From NCBI GenBank assembly GCA_022393335.1, contig JAJEKB010020526.1, positions 193,719 through 257,718 of the forward strand: a stretch of 64,000 bases of DNA, written 5' to 3'. The position numbers and the translations under genes were made by a program. Positions 53,523-64,000 of the stretch are shown here, one piece after another. Numbering within the stretch: position 1 is the first letter of the stretch; the number at the start of each line of letters is the position of its first letter. The notes beneath the pieces are model-generated. The model did not search any database. It saw only the letters and a program-made list of their open reading frames with translations, and was not told where the DNA came from. The DNA is from Macrotrachela quadricornifera. Lineage: Eukaryota; Rotifera; Eurotatoria; Philodinida; Philodinidae.

Positions 53523-55544
53523 CACTTTGAGTCCAGAATTATTTTTATAGAGTAAAAGTTTTTATAATTGCAAATCAACGTTTATTTTGCAAAAAATATC
53601 ACAAAACACATAACTCAAAATGCTTTCCGAGTGTGATAGTCTTTAAAGCAATCTATAAGACACAACCATATACCACATTCAATGTATTCATACGAAGTAT
53701 CTTTCCTTGCCTCAGATCTCCTGGTAGCATTAGCGCAAACGTAACATTTTCTTCTTGGATTTTCCTGAATTGCAGTTTATGCAATGCGCGAAGAAAAATG
53801 TCGTCTTGTGAGTCGGAAAGGACTTTCAGAAGGTGGTCGACCAATTGAACTTCGCACCTAACTACCATATGTTCCAATAACTTCTCGAATTAACTCAAGT
53901 TGAAAAGTAGTCAAAGGAAGATTGATATGATTTTCAGTTTGTATAGAACATATGCGTTAGAAATTGTAAGATCGACCAATTGAAAGAACAACCTTTTGTA
54001 CCACTTTACCGATCAACGGATACACTCTGAGAACCTTATTTGCATGCCATATTTATCGACCAGGCCCCTATTTTCATTATAATCTTCCACATAAAGTAGT
54101 TTTATCTTTTGTTCTTGCGTTACAAAGTCAACTTTTCCAGCCGGAGCCATAAGTGGTTCGTGCAAAGTAGATAACATTGCGACGTTGCGTTTATTAATCC
54201 ATTGCAATGCAAGCAGATTGTCCGTGCGATAAAAAAACTTGCTCACCAGATTCCGTTAGCTCTTCGAACATCGATTAACCAACTTGATTTTTCTTACTTA
54301 TTCAATATGCTCTTGTTTTATATTGATAGAGAAGATATTCAAATAAAACGGGACTAGAATAGTAGTTATCTACAAATAATGAATGGCCTTTCTTCAAGAA
54401 ACGACCCAGTGAAGTTGTAACTATAGATCCAATTACGCCAAGATGTTCTTGGTAGTTAAATTCTGTTTTAGAACCTGAATAAATTATGAAATCTATTATG
54501 AAACCTGTTTTACAGTCACAAAGTATAAACATTTTAATCCCAAATCTATGACGTTTTGATAGAATGTACTGTTTGAAATGTAAACGACCCTTCCATAAGG
54601 TTAAAGTTTCGTCAATGTAAAAGTTTTTATATGGACTCAAACAGCAGAAAAACTTTCTTTTTAACTCATCAATAGCTGGCTGTACTTTGTAAAGACTATC
54701 TCTACTAATTTCATTTTGGTTATTACTGAAGTGCATATACATTTCATTGATTGTTATGTTGACCTGTGGTACTGTATAACTATAGCTTGTCCGTGCAGAA
54801 TTTGCATGAAATTGATTAGTTTCTTTAACAATCATTTCAAGTAGTCTTCGATCGAAAAATAGTTCGAAGAAGTCAAGTGGTGTTTTGGGACAGATTTTTT
54901 ATTGTAGAAGATAATCTACAGCCATTTAAATTAAAACTAAACAGATGAAGATTGAAATTTCTCTTCCTTCAGTTTCTCAATGTCGTGATTGGGTTTTCAA
55001 AAGAAGCGATGAATTCCTCTTCCAAATTACTATCATATTCATCTGCATCGGAGCTTTCATCATATGAATAGTTTTCAGACTCATTTGCAGATTCTGAATC
55101 CATTATACATTGGCTAATTTCTCTGTTAGATATCCGGTTGAACACAACCACACTTTATGAATAATGCATATCAAAGAAATATAGAATATGTTGAAATAAA
55201 TCACAATTTCGTTTGAATAATAAGAACAAAACAGATATATGTATATATCGACCGGAGAGAATAAGAATCAACTCGAAGTCTCCTGAAAGTATATACGAGA
55301 GAAGAAGAGAGAGATCATAACGACATTATATGATAACAAAAAGATGACGAAAAACATTATATATGAGTTAGCAGAGGTCGACGTCCGTCCTTCGTAACCT
55401 TTTATATAGCTTTAGCTGTACGAATATCATAAACCCAGCATTCACGTAATTCATGTCATTAAATAATAAAGAAATAATGTTTTCTGAAGTTATTTAGGTC
55501 CTAAAATATTAGGACGCGAATTCGCGTCGCCCGTACTCTAAGGA
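53523..55544 (-). mobile_element. piggyBac-like transposon 2
   Basis: Flanked by TTAA (53519-53522 and 55545-55548). Its ends CACTTTGAGTCCAG and TCCTTAGAGTACGG agree at 10 of 14 positions. It is 2022 bp long with a broken minus-strand transposase. It is inserted in a mariner transposase relic, so it is the younger of the two. Confidence 0.8.
53653..55151 (-). pseudogene. piggyBac transposase 2, frameshifted
   Basis: In coding order: acidic leader (55151-54969, SYDESSDADEYDSNLEEEF); core (54835-54302) with YIDETLTLWKGRLHFKQYI, the first catalytic Asp, and HSLFVDNYYSSPVLFEYL, the second; then (54246-54013) LALQWINKRNVAMLSTLH and VEDYNENRGLVDKYGMQI with the third; and a C-terminal piece (53877-53653). 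All parts of a piggyBac transposase are recognisable but lie in four frames with gaps. It is clearly a different lineage from element 1 (different leader and ends). Confidence 0.8.
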
Positions 55545-55548
55545 TTAA

Positions 55549-56274
55549 CTAAACAGGCAGTCACACTAACTTTATAGACAAAAGGCGTTAGAACTGCTAG
55601 GCTTCTTAAATCTAACTTGAAAGTCTGAAAACTGAACCTTTCAATGCGTTATAAATTTTAGAAAGCAATCATCGTTTTCTACGAAAAACCACTTTAGCTT
55701 TTTTATCGCAATATTGAGTTTTCCAAGCGAGAAAGTCGCTTTCATTTCGAGCAAGTTTCTCATTAATTCGATTCTCCAGTTCTGAGATGATTCAGGCCAT
55801 GAGGGTATTAACTATTTCGATATGAAAATGAATTTTTTAACCGGAAAAAGGTTAATTAATACGACTAAGTTTCCAAGAATATTGCTTGAAATATTCTTTT
55901 GGAAAGAAGTATATTTTGAGAAAAATGAATTCTAAATGTGTTACCTGAAGCATTTGCAGGGAAAAATTCTTGGTGGAATGCTAAACTATTCACAACAACT
56001 TCGTGCGTGAAAAACAAAAGAGAAGCCAAGAAAACATTTTTTATGCTTTTAAATACACTCGTTGAACGAGTTTTCTCATTCGAGTATCGAGGCTGTATTC
56101 ATATACTAAAGCATTGTATTGTAAGATTTAGAAACTGTTGCTAATTATAGTTATGAATGCAATGAAAAAAGCTACAATAATAATAAGGCAAATGAATAGA
56201 TAAATCGAAGTGGGCAAGTAGCAATAAGAATTTCACTAGTAAAATAAAAACAAAAAAAAAATGCCAAGAAAACT
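55549..56274. other. No gene recognised
   Basis: Possibly starts with a remnant of the interrupted mariner. The rest is spacer and the 3' flank of the reductase gene. Confidence 0.45.
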
Positions 56275-57360
56275 TCAATGTTTTTTAAATATTGGCCAAT
56301 GACGTGCAACGTCTTGTTTACAATGTTGATAACCTGATTCAATCGCCGATAAGATTGATTCAGGTAAAGGTGATTCTATTGCTAAGAATTTTGTATTGGC
56401 AATCAAATATTCAGGTTTACTTGATCCCATTAGAATAGCATCACCATATTGACCGGATAATTTCGAATGATAATTATTCCATCTAAAAGCAACTTCTGTC
56501 AATGTCAAGTTGCTTTGATTTTGTTGATTATATTCATTTATTGCTTGTTTGACCATATCAATACCTTCGAAAATTGATTTTTTCCAATATCTTTCTCTGT
56601 ACATATCACCAACAACTGGTGCTGTAAAACGACCTTGAGGGATATCTTCCTTACGACTGATATCACCTTGAGAATATTCGTAACGACCTGTTAATAGACC
56701 ACCTCCCAAAGGATTATAGGCATAAAAACTAATTCCCAATTTTCTTAAACACGGCAATAATTCTAGTTCTGCATCACGAGCAATAAAATTATATATTCCT
56801 TGATAAACCGTAGGCAAAACATAATTATTCATTCTACAGATGTAATAAATCTCAGCTACTTCCCACGATTTATAATTTGAAATACCAAATCGTTTGAATT
56901 TTCCTTGTTTGTATAATTCATTTATAGCACCTAAACTTTCTTCTATAGGCGTATTAAGATCAGGTGCATGTAGATAATAGATATCCAATGGTGGAGAATG
57001 AATACCTTCTAATTGCAATCTTTCTAATGATTCTTTACATTGTGTTAATACTGATTCTTTTGATAATGACGGATTTTGTTTTTCTAACGGATTAGCTTTG
57101 GTATGAAATAAAATTTGTTTTTTGATATTATCATCCAATTTACCCAATATAGCTTCAGATATTCCGAATTGCCCTCCATAAATATGAGCTGTATCAAACT
57201 CAAGTGTTTGTGATTTATAAACATTGGAGGATTTAAATATTTCAATAAAAGAATTGATCATCTCATGAGAAACATCAAATGGCTGAAGTCGACCAAACTC
57301 CATACAGCCTAATACTAGCTTAGGACGTTGATGAACTGGTTGAGTATCAGTTGAACTCAT
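56275..57360 (-). CDS. Aldo-keto reductase, AKR7 (aflatoxin-aldehyde reductase) type
   Basis: An intronless ATG frame of 361 codons, full length for AKR7. The catalytic tetrad is complete: Asp56 and Tyr61 (EFDTAHIYGG), Lys88 (LFHTKANP) and His131 (IYYLHAPD). The TIM-barrel strand LRKLGISFYAYNPLGGGLLT and the NADPH-binding segment ILMGSSKPEYLIANT near the C-terminus are both typical. AKR7 enzymes reduce aldehydes such as aflatoxin B1 dialdehyde and succinic semialdehyde with NADPH in the cytosol, a detoxifying role. No signal or membrane segment. Absence of introns may be ancestral loss or horizontal origin; sequence alone does not say. The best supported enzyme gene in the window. Confidence 0.93.
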   Translation of the reverse strand: MSSTDTQPVHQRPKLVLGCMEFGRLQPFDVSHEMINSFIEIFKSSNVYKSQTLEFDTAHIYGGQFGISEAILGKLDDNIKKQILFHTKANPLEKQNPSLSKESVLTQCKESLERLQLEGIHSPPLDIYYLHAPDLNTPIEESLGAINELYKQGKFKRFGISNYKSWEVAEIYYICRMNNYVLPTVYQGIYNFIARDAELELLPCLRKLGISFYAYNPLGGGLLTGRYEYSQGDISRKEDIPQGRFTAPVVGDMYRERYWKKSIFEGIDMVKQAINEYNQQNQSNLTLTEVAFRWNNYHSKLSGQYGDAILMGSSKPEYLIANTKFLAIESPLPESILSAIESGYQHCKQDVARHWPIFKKH

Positions 57361-60300
57361 GATATTGTATGTACGAATAGTTACAATTTAAGAAAGTATT
57401 AGAGTAAATTGTAAATCTAAAATGAAGCTATGATTATTGAAAATAATAATTGACAAGTTTCACTATTTTTCACGATATCTCTATATATACAAGCTTGCTT
57501 TCCTGTTTTTTCGATCTCTTACTATTTCTGCGCGATATCATTCTCGAAAAACTTAGTGTAAAGTTTCCCTCTATGTAATTTACTGGGTTTGACCAAATAT
57601 CTCGGTATTTCATTTTAACTATTGCATTCTTCTGGAATGAATGAAGCAAACAGGCTAAAATTTTTACCACAAACAGTAACATTAAGAATATAATTCCGAA
57701 CAAATTTTCAACTCAATCCATTCAGTATTTCAAAAGTTTTAAGAAAAATGTTGCCTGTCTCACTTTTATTCTATGAAACCAAAATTGCTACAAAGAATAT
57801 TTATTCGACAAAGTTAAAACACTTAAAAAGTGCTTCCAAGATAATTACACATTTTTCTAAAAAACACAACCAATTTCGGAGAAAGTTCGAGATTTGTTGT
57901 CGTCTCAGAGTTTCATCATTTTTCTTTAACAAGGGGCATTTGTCGAGTGTTAAACACAAAACAGATGTACGATTCTGAATCATCGTCAAATTTTGCATAG
58001 GACAAACTATATGTTTTGTTAATCTTTGGGAATATAAAAATTTATCGATGTTTATAGGAAGAAGTAAAACTTGCTTTTTCCATAAAAAATATCACATTTT
58101 CTCTTTGGAAATATGACCATGGTTAAAACTTGCCTGTTAATTTAAAAAAATAAGTAGAAAAACCATTTTTCTTGAATGTGATTATTAATAATTCGTTCGA
58201 TGTGCAATTTCGAGAGGCTATTTTTCTTCCAATGATTCCTTAAAAATTTTATAATAGGTTTGATTCGCTAGAGTTCGATGATATCTACGAGAATATGGGC
58301 TTTGATTTTCGGAAAGCTATCGTCTGATTTCACCAGTAACAACAAAAAACTAAAACTTTGTTTCGGATTTCCGTCGAACATGTCGAGAGTTTGTGCTTGT
58401 CACATAAGCTTGCAGAAAATTCGAAAATGTTGTTTGGAATTAACTTATCTTGTAAAGCAGCTGAAAATGTTACTCAACACTCACTATTCAGAAAATGTGA
58501 AATTCCTTTGCGAACGTTTGGAACTAGGTTTAACCAAGCACATAATTGAAATCAACAGAACTTGGGCTAAATTCCTTTATGAAAAAGTTTTCTCTTGAGG
58601 ATCATTTTGAAAAAATTTTAACGTTTTGTTTAAAAATATTAGCACTTATGGTGTCAGTGTTAAGTTCTCTAACTTCGACTAGAGTTCTTGAAAGGTTTCC
58701 AAAGACCACCGGCTTTTGAGACAAAATTGAAATTTCTAGCTTCAAAAACCAAATTTGTACGATACAAACCATGCAGATTCAGAATCAGTATAAAAACTGC
58801 ATCTAAAAGATGTATAACTCGAAAGTCTCTGTGAAATTCGTTTTTTCGCAAATTTTAGAGCAAGAGTACCGTCAAGGATTTTCAACTAAAAAATATTTTT
58901 TCTCGATGCTTCGTTTCAAAAACTTTGACATGTTTATCAAACTAGCAGAAAGTATTTCTCAAAAAATTAAGTTCTTGCTATGACAAAGAACCGTAAGTCC
59001 ATGAACTCCATGGAAAAATGCCCATTGTGGCCTAATTTTTTAAATAACGTTTGAGCTACTATCGATAATAATATATTTTTGGACATTTTAGTCCATATTC
59101 TTTCACTATTCTTCAAAGTAATCTGCCTTAAAAAATGATTTCTTTCAAACGACGAAGATTCACAGAAGCTAATACTATTTGGTTCAAATTTTATCCAATA
59201 AATTTTATTGTATCATTCTTTCATGGTGGCAATAGTTGTATTTGGAAGGAAATTGAATCAAGATCCAGTTCTTATCTTCACTCCTTTATGTGGCATCTCG
59301 ATCTTACACAAATTAGTTCAAAGACACACTGAATTTATGGTTGCCTTAATTAAGTAGATGGTTATAAAAAAACGAGAGCGTTGTGTCGCTTCTTCTGATT
59401 GCTATCACTGATATTACACTCACATGTGCACATAAAAAAGTTTTTTCATCGTTTATAAAATGAAAAAATAGAAAACAACCTTTAAAGACTCTTCCTCTCT
59501 TCCTAACACGAAAGATGTTGTGTTCCACGAAAAAATCACAGTAATTGGAACTTTTCACCTAAATGGTTATCTTATCATTTTTGACATAATATTTTTCTCA
59601 GTACTTTCCTCGAATCGAATACTTTACAAATATAATTCAAACTTTTATCGTTTAGTACGAGCGATGTATATCAAATTGCTTGGGAGGCACTGAAATAAAT
59701 TTCACCATGCACACTTATGTTTTTCCATTGTGACAAAAAAGTGAGCGATTTACAGCGAAATTTAAACTTGATCGGGTGGGAGTAAAACTAATTACAGAAA
59801 TAAATCCTATTACTGTACAAATGATGTTAGATAAAAAGATTGCTACATATGATATAGACGCGGAATCAATATTAAGCTACTCTTTCAAGTTAAAACTTTG
59901 ACACAGATTAGAAAAACTTGTGCACAGTAGTTTAAACGATAGAATTTGAAGCGAAGTTCCTGTACAGAGAAAAACGTGCTAAACTGAAAGTACTCGTTGA
60001 ACCGATAATTCATTTCTAAAAAATACATATTAACATTGAAACTATTACTTTCGATCAGAGCAAAAAAGTTAAGATCGGACGTCTGTAGCGATTTTCAAAA
60101 GTTCTTAAATGTGAGAATGATTACGAGCTTAATATACCTTTTTTTTCTACTTACAGCAGTGAAATAAGAACATAGATAAATTAAGTAAATAGAAAAAAAA
60201 CCAACTTAAAAAGAAATAAAATCGTGCCTGTTCTTACTTTAACAAAAAATATTTTTTTAAAGCAAAAAACGCGGAGAATTGATAAATGTGCTTATAAAAA

Positions 60301-61784
60301 AGAGCGATAAGACAAAGCAATCCGTAAACACACGCACACACACACAGAAAGAGTAAGAGAAAATGAAAAAGAGCGAGTTGAAAGATTAGAAACTGACAAC
60401 CACGCATTTTTGTGAAAATGTTCATAAAGAAAAAGTATATACGAGTAGTGAACTTTGTACTCGAGATTAACTAGCATATTGTGATTATCGAAATATGTAA
60501 AAACCATTTCTTTTTAAAAACCTAACGAGGAAACTTCCCCAGGTGTTTGAGCTCTTTAGGTCCCATCCTTTTGCGATAGGTTGCCCTCAATGATGTATGA
60601 AAAACCTCAAGAGGATTCATCCCCTCGCGCCTTTTTTTCCGAGATATCGGATTTTCAAGATGCATACGAAAAGAGACCGAAATGATAAATAATCGTTTTT
60701 GGAGAACAGTAAAGTATTCAGGTGAAAACTTTTCAAAGCTTTGCGCACTGCTCGTGCAACCTGTTCTGAATTAAGAGTTATGTCAGATCGTATCAGTACT
60801 ATGTCTATTGGTTGTCCATCAGCCCACAGAACACCGAGAATTTTTCATTTCATATTTCATATTGTGGTGCACTAGAAAAAAATGGTCGATGAAACCAAAT
60901 AATACACTATCGATGATTTTTCTTTTTTTCTTCTCTAGCATGCCAACATTTCTGATTGCTGAATGTGGCATGCTCGTGTTCTTTGTTTATGTTTCTTTAG
61001 TTGCTTGTTCTCTCTTTCATATCGAATTTCTGCCACGAGGTCGTTTTTCTCTTCATTTGATTGTATACGATACACAAGTGACGTACAAGCAAACAGCCCA
61101 TTTTAGTCTTTCTCACGTTTATTTCAAAATGATTAACCCAGGAAACGTTGTGAAGATTTTCGCAGATCGAGCATCGAACTTATTGTCCTCTGTGATGTCA
61201 ATCAACACGACCGCTACTAATACTATTTTTCGTGGCCGTGTAAATACCATAAAAACCTGAGAGGGAATTGAGCTAAGAATTTTTATATTAAAAACGCTTA
61301 AAACCTTCTATCTTCAGCCCTAAAACGCCATTTTTTTTAGAAAAAAAAAAACAGAATGATTTAACTTATATTTAAACGCTAGTAATATTCCGTTTATGAA
61401 CGTGCTGAGGTCAGCTATTTTGCGCTCTAAAGGCACCATTAGAATTTCTACTAAAAAACACCCAATATTGGAGAGTTTCAACCGTTAAAACGTACACCGA
61501 AAGTAATGGACGTTTAAACGCTATCAACATGATTATTTCGAGCATTTATGAGGCCAAATATAACAGCAAGATACGTATGGTAATAAGAATACAAGACATT
61601 TAGGAAGACGACAATAAAGGAAAAGGATACAAAAGCGTATAAAGCTAAACGCTATATGGACTATAAAAATACATGCAATATAAGGGTATGAAGCGGTAGG
61701 ACCCTCTTGATGAACAGATGTTGTGCAGCATCGCCACGGTTTTTACCAAGTGAAGATTTAGCGGCGTAGATCATACATTTAAAG
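57361..61784. other. Long stretch without a recognised gene
   Basis: Frames of up to 150 codons (60808-61260, with a hydrophobic first half) are not recognised. A short (CA)n tract lies at 60328-60347. The words AAACGCT and ACGTTTAAACG recur between 61270 and 61680. Confidence 0.5.
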
Positions 61785-61965
61785 TGAAAACAGAATAATA
61801 AGAACAGATTAGACTATTTTCTTTTTTTTAATCATTGATACTGATACAAAAAAACAAGACGGGATAATGTCGGCTAGAGAGGAGGTTATCCTTTTCTATA
61901 TCACTATCAATGATTAAAAAAAAGAAAATAGTCTAATCTGTTCGGATTGTTCTGTTTTCACTTGT
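61785..61965. repeat. Inverted repeat of about 180 bp
   Basis: The left arm (AAAGTGAAAACAGAAT, AACAGATTAGACTATTTTCT, then a T-run and ATCATTGATA) is mirrored at 61905-61965 (TATCAATGATT, AGAAAATAGTCTAATCTGTT, TTCTGTTTTCACTT). The spacer of about 60 bp contains GACGGGATAATGTCGG. It lies 40 bp before the hammerhead-like motif at 62006 and may be part of the same element. Confidence 0.75.
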
Positions 61966-62005
61966 ATGTTAATGTTTGTTATGTCATTTGTTTTATTGTT
62001 GATGT

Positions 62006-62038
62006 CTGACGAAGTATCCCGTTAGGATACGAAACGTC
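62006..62038 (+). ncRNA. Hammerhead-like hairpin, degenerate
   Basis: CTGACGA (62006-62012), a six-pair stem GTATCC/GGATAC with loop CGTTA, and GAAA (62031-62034) followed by CGTC reproduce the order of a hammerhead core. There is one extra A before stem II, stem III has no loop (AC/GT), and stem I is only two pairs. It could be a decayed Penelope-type hammerhead or the structured 3' end of another retroelement, since an (ATTAA)n tail follows. Confidence 0.45.
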
Positions 62039-62056
62039 ACTAGTTATTGTATATTA

Positions 62057-62090
62057 TTATATTAAAATTAAATTAAATTAAATTAAAAAG
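62057..62090 (+). repeat. (AATTA)n tail
   Basis: Four to five AATTA units about 20 bp after the hammerhead-like motif, as at the 3' ends of some non-LTR and Penelope-like insertions. Confidence 0.7.
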
Positions 62091-62774
62091 AAGAGAACCT
62101 AATTATGTCGAATATCAATTCAACCTTCTTATTAAGACAAGAATATATATGAATTTCTTTAACACAAGCATGTTCTATGAATGTGATTAGAATTACTTTA
62201 AAAGTATTTTTAAAAATTCAAGCTCTTCTTTATGAGGTATGTCTAAACGCAACTGTCAGTTGAAATGTGTTCAGACGCACCTTTCAAAGCACGTCTGCTA
62301 ACTAAAACACATCTAGACGCGTCTACCAACGCGTTTGGATGCGTCCCATGTGCGTCTCAGTTTTATATGGGATAAAACATTTTATATATATATTGGATTC
62401 TCAACGCTAATGAAGAATAGTTTTAAAATATTTTTATTTTCATTAATCTATTTCTGCTATTACAATAAAGCGCATGACAAAAAAAAGTAGCACGCACGAA
62501 TAACTTTTTTTAATTTTATTTCAAAGCTTTTATTTTGAAAATATAAATGTTACAAACATCGAGAAAAGTGGGAGATACAGAGAAACGCATAACATATGTG
62601 TTTTGTCTCTAGAATAAGATCCGGAAAAAGATTATAATGGAGCTTAAATGGTGTATTCCTTAGTTTTATAATCCATTAAATATGTCCTGAGTAACTCTTA
62701 ATCCAGCCAAGTATAATTTTCACTTCTAATTATTCAGCACATCTTTGTCAACAACATTTATTTTTCTCTGAAAT
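62091..62774. other. Promoter-side flank of the 7TM gene, no gene
   Basis: Contains a cluster of GACGC/GCGTC words (62240-62358). No frame of note. Confidence 0.5.
62240..62358. repeat. Cluster of GACGC words in both orientations
   Basis: Seven diverged copies within 120 bp, including TAAACGCAA, CAGACGCAC, CACGTCTG, TCTAGACGCGTCTA, AACGCGTTTGG and two TGCGTC. The TCTAGACGCGTCTA copy is itself almost palindromic. Candidate subterminal repeats of a DNA element or protein-binding sites. Confidence 0.5.
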
Positions 62775-63758
62775 ATGTCAACTGTAGACAACAGTTCTTA
62801 TAATGATATATCATTATTCGACATCGATACACAACGATTTTATTTCGCACAATTCTGGATTTTTCTTTTTTTATTTATTCCATCGGTGATCTGTTCATTA
62901 TACAGTTTATATCATTTTCTTTTCGATCAAGCTCTTCGTCGAGCTCTGTATAATCACATCATCATTGTTCTTCTTGTTATTGATCTTTTTTATCAAGTAA
63001 CAGATATGTCTTGGTTTATTCATTATTTTCGTTCCTTTCAATCTTTTTCACCATCACCCACCTTTCGTCTCATATGGGGATATATTGACTGGACATTTTA
63101 TACTCTCCAACTAATACTATATGCTTGGGCTACAATCGAAAGACATATTCTTATCTTTCATGATCAGTTGGTAGCAACTAGAAAGAGACGTATTTTTCTT
63201 CATTATTTACCACCGATTATCTTATCGATTTATTGTCTACTATACTATGCGGTCGTATTTTTTGGCATACAATGTAAGAATAGTTTTGAAGGTATGATTA
63301 TACCAAGTATGTTTCCTTGTTCCTTTGAAAACAAACTCCTCCGCATGCATCAAACGATAGCTCATACAATACTACCTTTCCTCATTATTGTTATATTCAG
63401 CGTACTTCTTCTATTACGTATTTTATGGCAAAAATATCGTGTACATCGACAAATTCATTGGCGACGGCATCGTAAAATGGCAACTCAAGTGTTATTTATT
63501 TCATCGATTTATCTAGTTCTTCCTTTTCCAAGTGCACTTATAAATCTTCTTCATCTATGTGGCGTACCATATGATGTTGGAGCAGAGTTTCTTTCACGTG
63601 CAATGTTCTTCACTTATTATACTTTACTCATTTTTCCAATAGTATCTATTAGCCATTTACCAGAGCCAAAAAAAGAAACTCGAGAGAATTGTACAGTTTT
63701 GTCGTCAAAAATATGCTGTTCATCCGAACACTTTGACCATAGAAAACATGGCAGATAA
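62775..63758 (+). CDS. 7TM receptor, rhodopsin-like, bdelloid-type orphan
   Basis: An intronless ATG frame of 327 codons with seven hydrophobic segments at residues about 25-48, 59-79, 102-124, 142-164, 196-218, 235-258 and 272-292, a short N-terminus with one glycosylation site (Asn6) and a cytosolic tail with a CC pair (314-315) suitable for palmitoylation. ERH (122-124) stands at the place of the DRY box, and TM6 has PFPSALINLL. The cysteine normally at the start of TM3 is absent, so the usual TM3-loop disulfide cannot form. Such small intronless receptors are very numerous in bdelloids. Ligand unknown; it probably signals through G proteins at the plasma membrane. Confidence 0.85.
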   Translation: MSTVDNSSYNDISLFDIDTQRFYFAQFWIFLFLFIPSVICSLYSLYHFLFDQALRRALYNHIIIVLLVIDLFYQVTDMSWFIHYFRSFQSFSPSPTFRLIWGYIDWTFYTLQLILYAWATIERHILIFHDQLVATRKRRIFLHYLPPIILSIYCLLYYAVVFFGIQCKNSFEGMIIPSMFPCSFENKLLRMHQTIAHTILPFLIIVIFSVLLLLRILWQKYRVHRQIHWRRHRKMATQVLFISSIYLVLPFPSALINLLHLCGVPYDVGAEFLSRAMFFTYYTLLIFPIVSISHLPEPKKETRENCTVLSSKICCSSEHFDHRKHGR

Positions 63759-64000
63759 TCCTGTAGTTATTTCAATGAGAACTATAAAGAATCGATGAAT
63801 ATAACTTTGAAGTCAAACTCGACGTATTTTCACTTATCACTATTCTAACATTTGTTGGAATTTCGTCCCTACCCAGACAGACAAAACTAAAAAAAAAACG
63901 ATGAAATACGCGTATAAATTTTAACGAAAATAAAATCTGGTAAAGCGCACATTTTCCCGATTTTTATCTCCGTCGACTTTTCTACGCCAACAAACGCGTT
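63759..64000. other. 3' flank of the 7TM gene
   Basis: AT-rich spacer without a gene or repeat of note. Confidence 0.5.

Noticed and set aside
57748..58598. Several 60-106 codon frames on both strands
   Set aside because: Overlapping frames on both strands with random-looking composition.
60808..61260. 150-codon ORF with a hydrophobic first half
   Set aside because: No recognisable family, no splice or composition support; hydrophobicity is expected from T-rich DNA.
1..64000. CRISPR arrays, bacterial operons or defence systems
   Set aside because: The sequence is eukaryotic (spliced genes, retroelements); the tandem arrays have diverged units and no unique spacers.
1..64000. Bdelloid telomeric (TGTGGG)n tracts, sometimes found near Penelope-like elements
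   Set aside because: None seen on either strand.

Overview
This is a fragmented, AT-rich animal nuclear sequence with one 400-base assembly gap. Several traits point to a bdelloid rotifer: an NHL beta-propeller gene, an intronless 7TM receptor, an intronless gene of bacterial type (CDP-glycerol transferase-like), short introns with GT/AG ends, a Penelope-like retroelement, piggyBac and mariner relics, and a trehalase relic. The assignment rests on this combination and not on any single marker.

Intact-looking genes are few and well separated. On the minus strand: a membrane-anchored coiled-coil/pentapeptide-repeat protein (3769-5637), a GT-B-type transferase (27098-28315), a four-exon fatty-acid-binding protein with a one-base frameshift (40035-40616), and an AKR7-type aldo-keto reductase (56275-57360). 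On the plus strand: a two-exon, two-TM small membrane protein (15444-16790), an NHL-repeat protein (35472-36446) and a 7TM receptor (62775-63758). No operon-like or pathway clustering is visible; the neighbours look functionally unrelated.

Most other recognisable coding sequence is decayed: a Penelope-like reverse transcriptase followed by a hammerhead ribozyme motif (10302-12018), a LINE (about 17750-19725), a NO VEIN/DUF3883-type gene (to 22871), a DUF3987-like piece (30663-30989), the N-terminal part of a GH37 trehalase (39523-39985), the start of a DUF6606-type protein (42738-43290), and the first nine exons of a P4-type flippase (48770-50280) ending next to a piggyBac element (50319-52404). 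A second piggyBac (53523-55544) sits inside a mariner transposase relic.

The most striking feature is the density of long inverted-repeat (foldback) elements: 687-3090, 13675-14163 (around the gap), 23203-23674, 28862-29660, 31739-32688, 37069-37623, 43295-44187 and 61785-61965. Several share sequence modules with one another and some have TA target-site duplications, as expected for non-autonomous Tc1/mariner-like derivatives. A tRNA-derived SINE with a 9-bp target-site duplication (30082-30454), a 13-copy 69-bp tandem array (24503-25340), a CCCGAT-rich element with 10-bp flanking repeats (9532-9866) and two dispersed repeat families complete the picture. Nine stop codons in plus-strand relics fall where tryptophan is expected, a skew that deserves a proper test.
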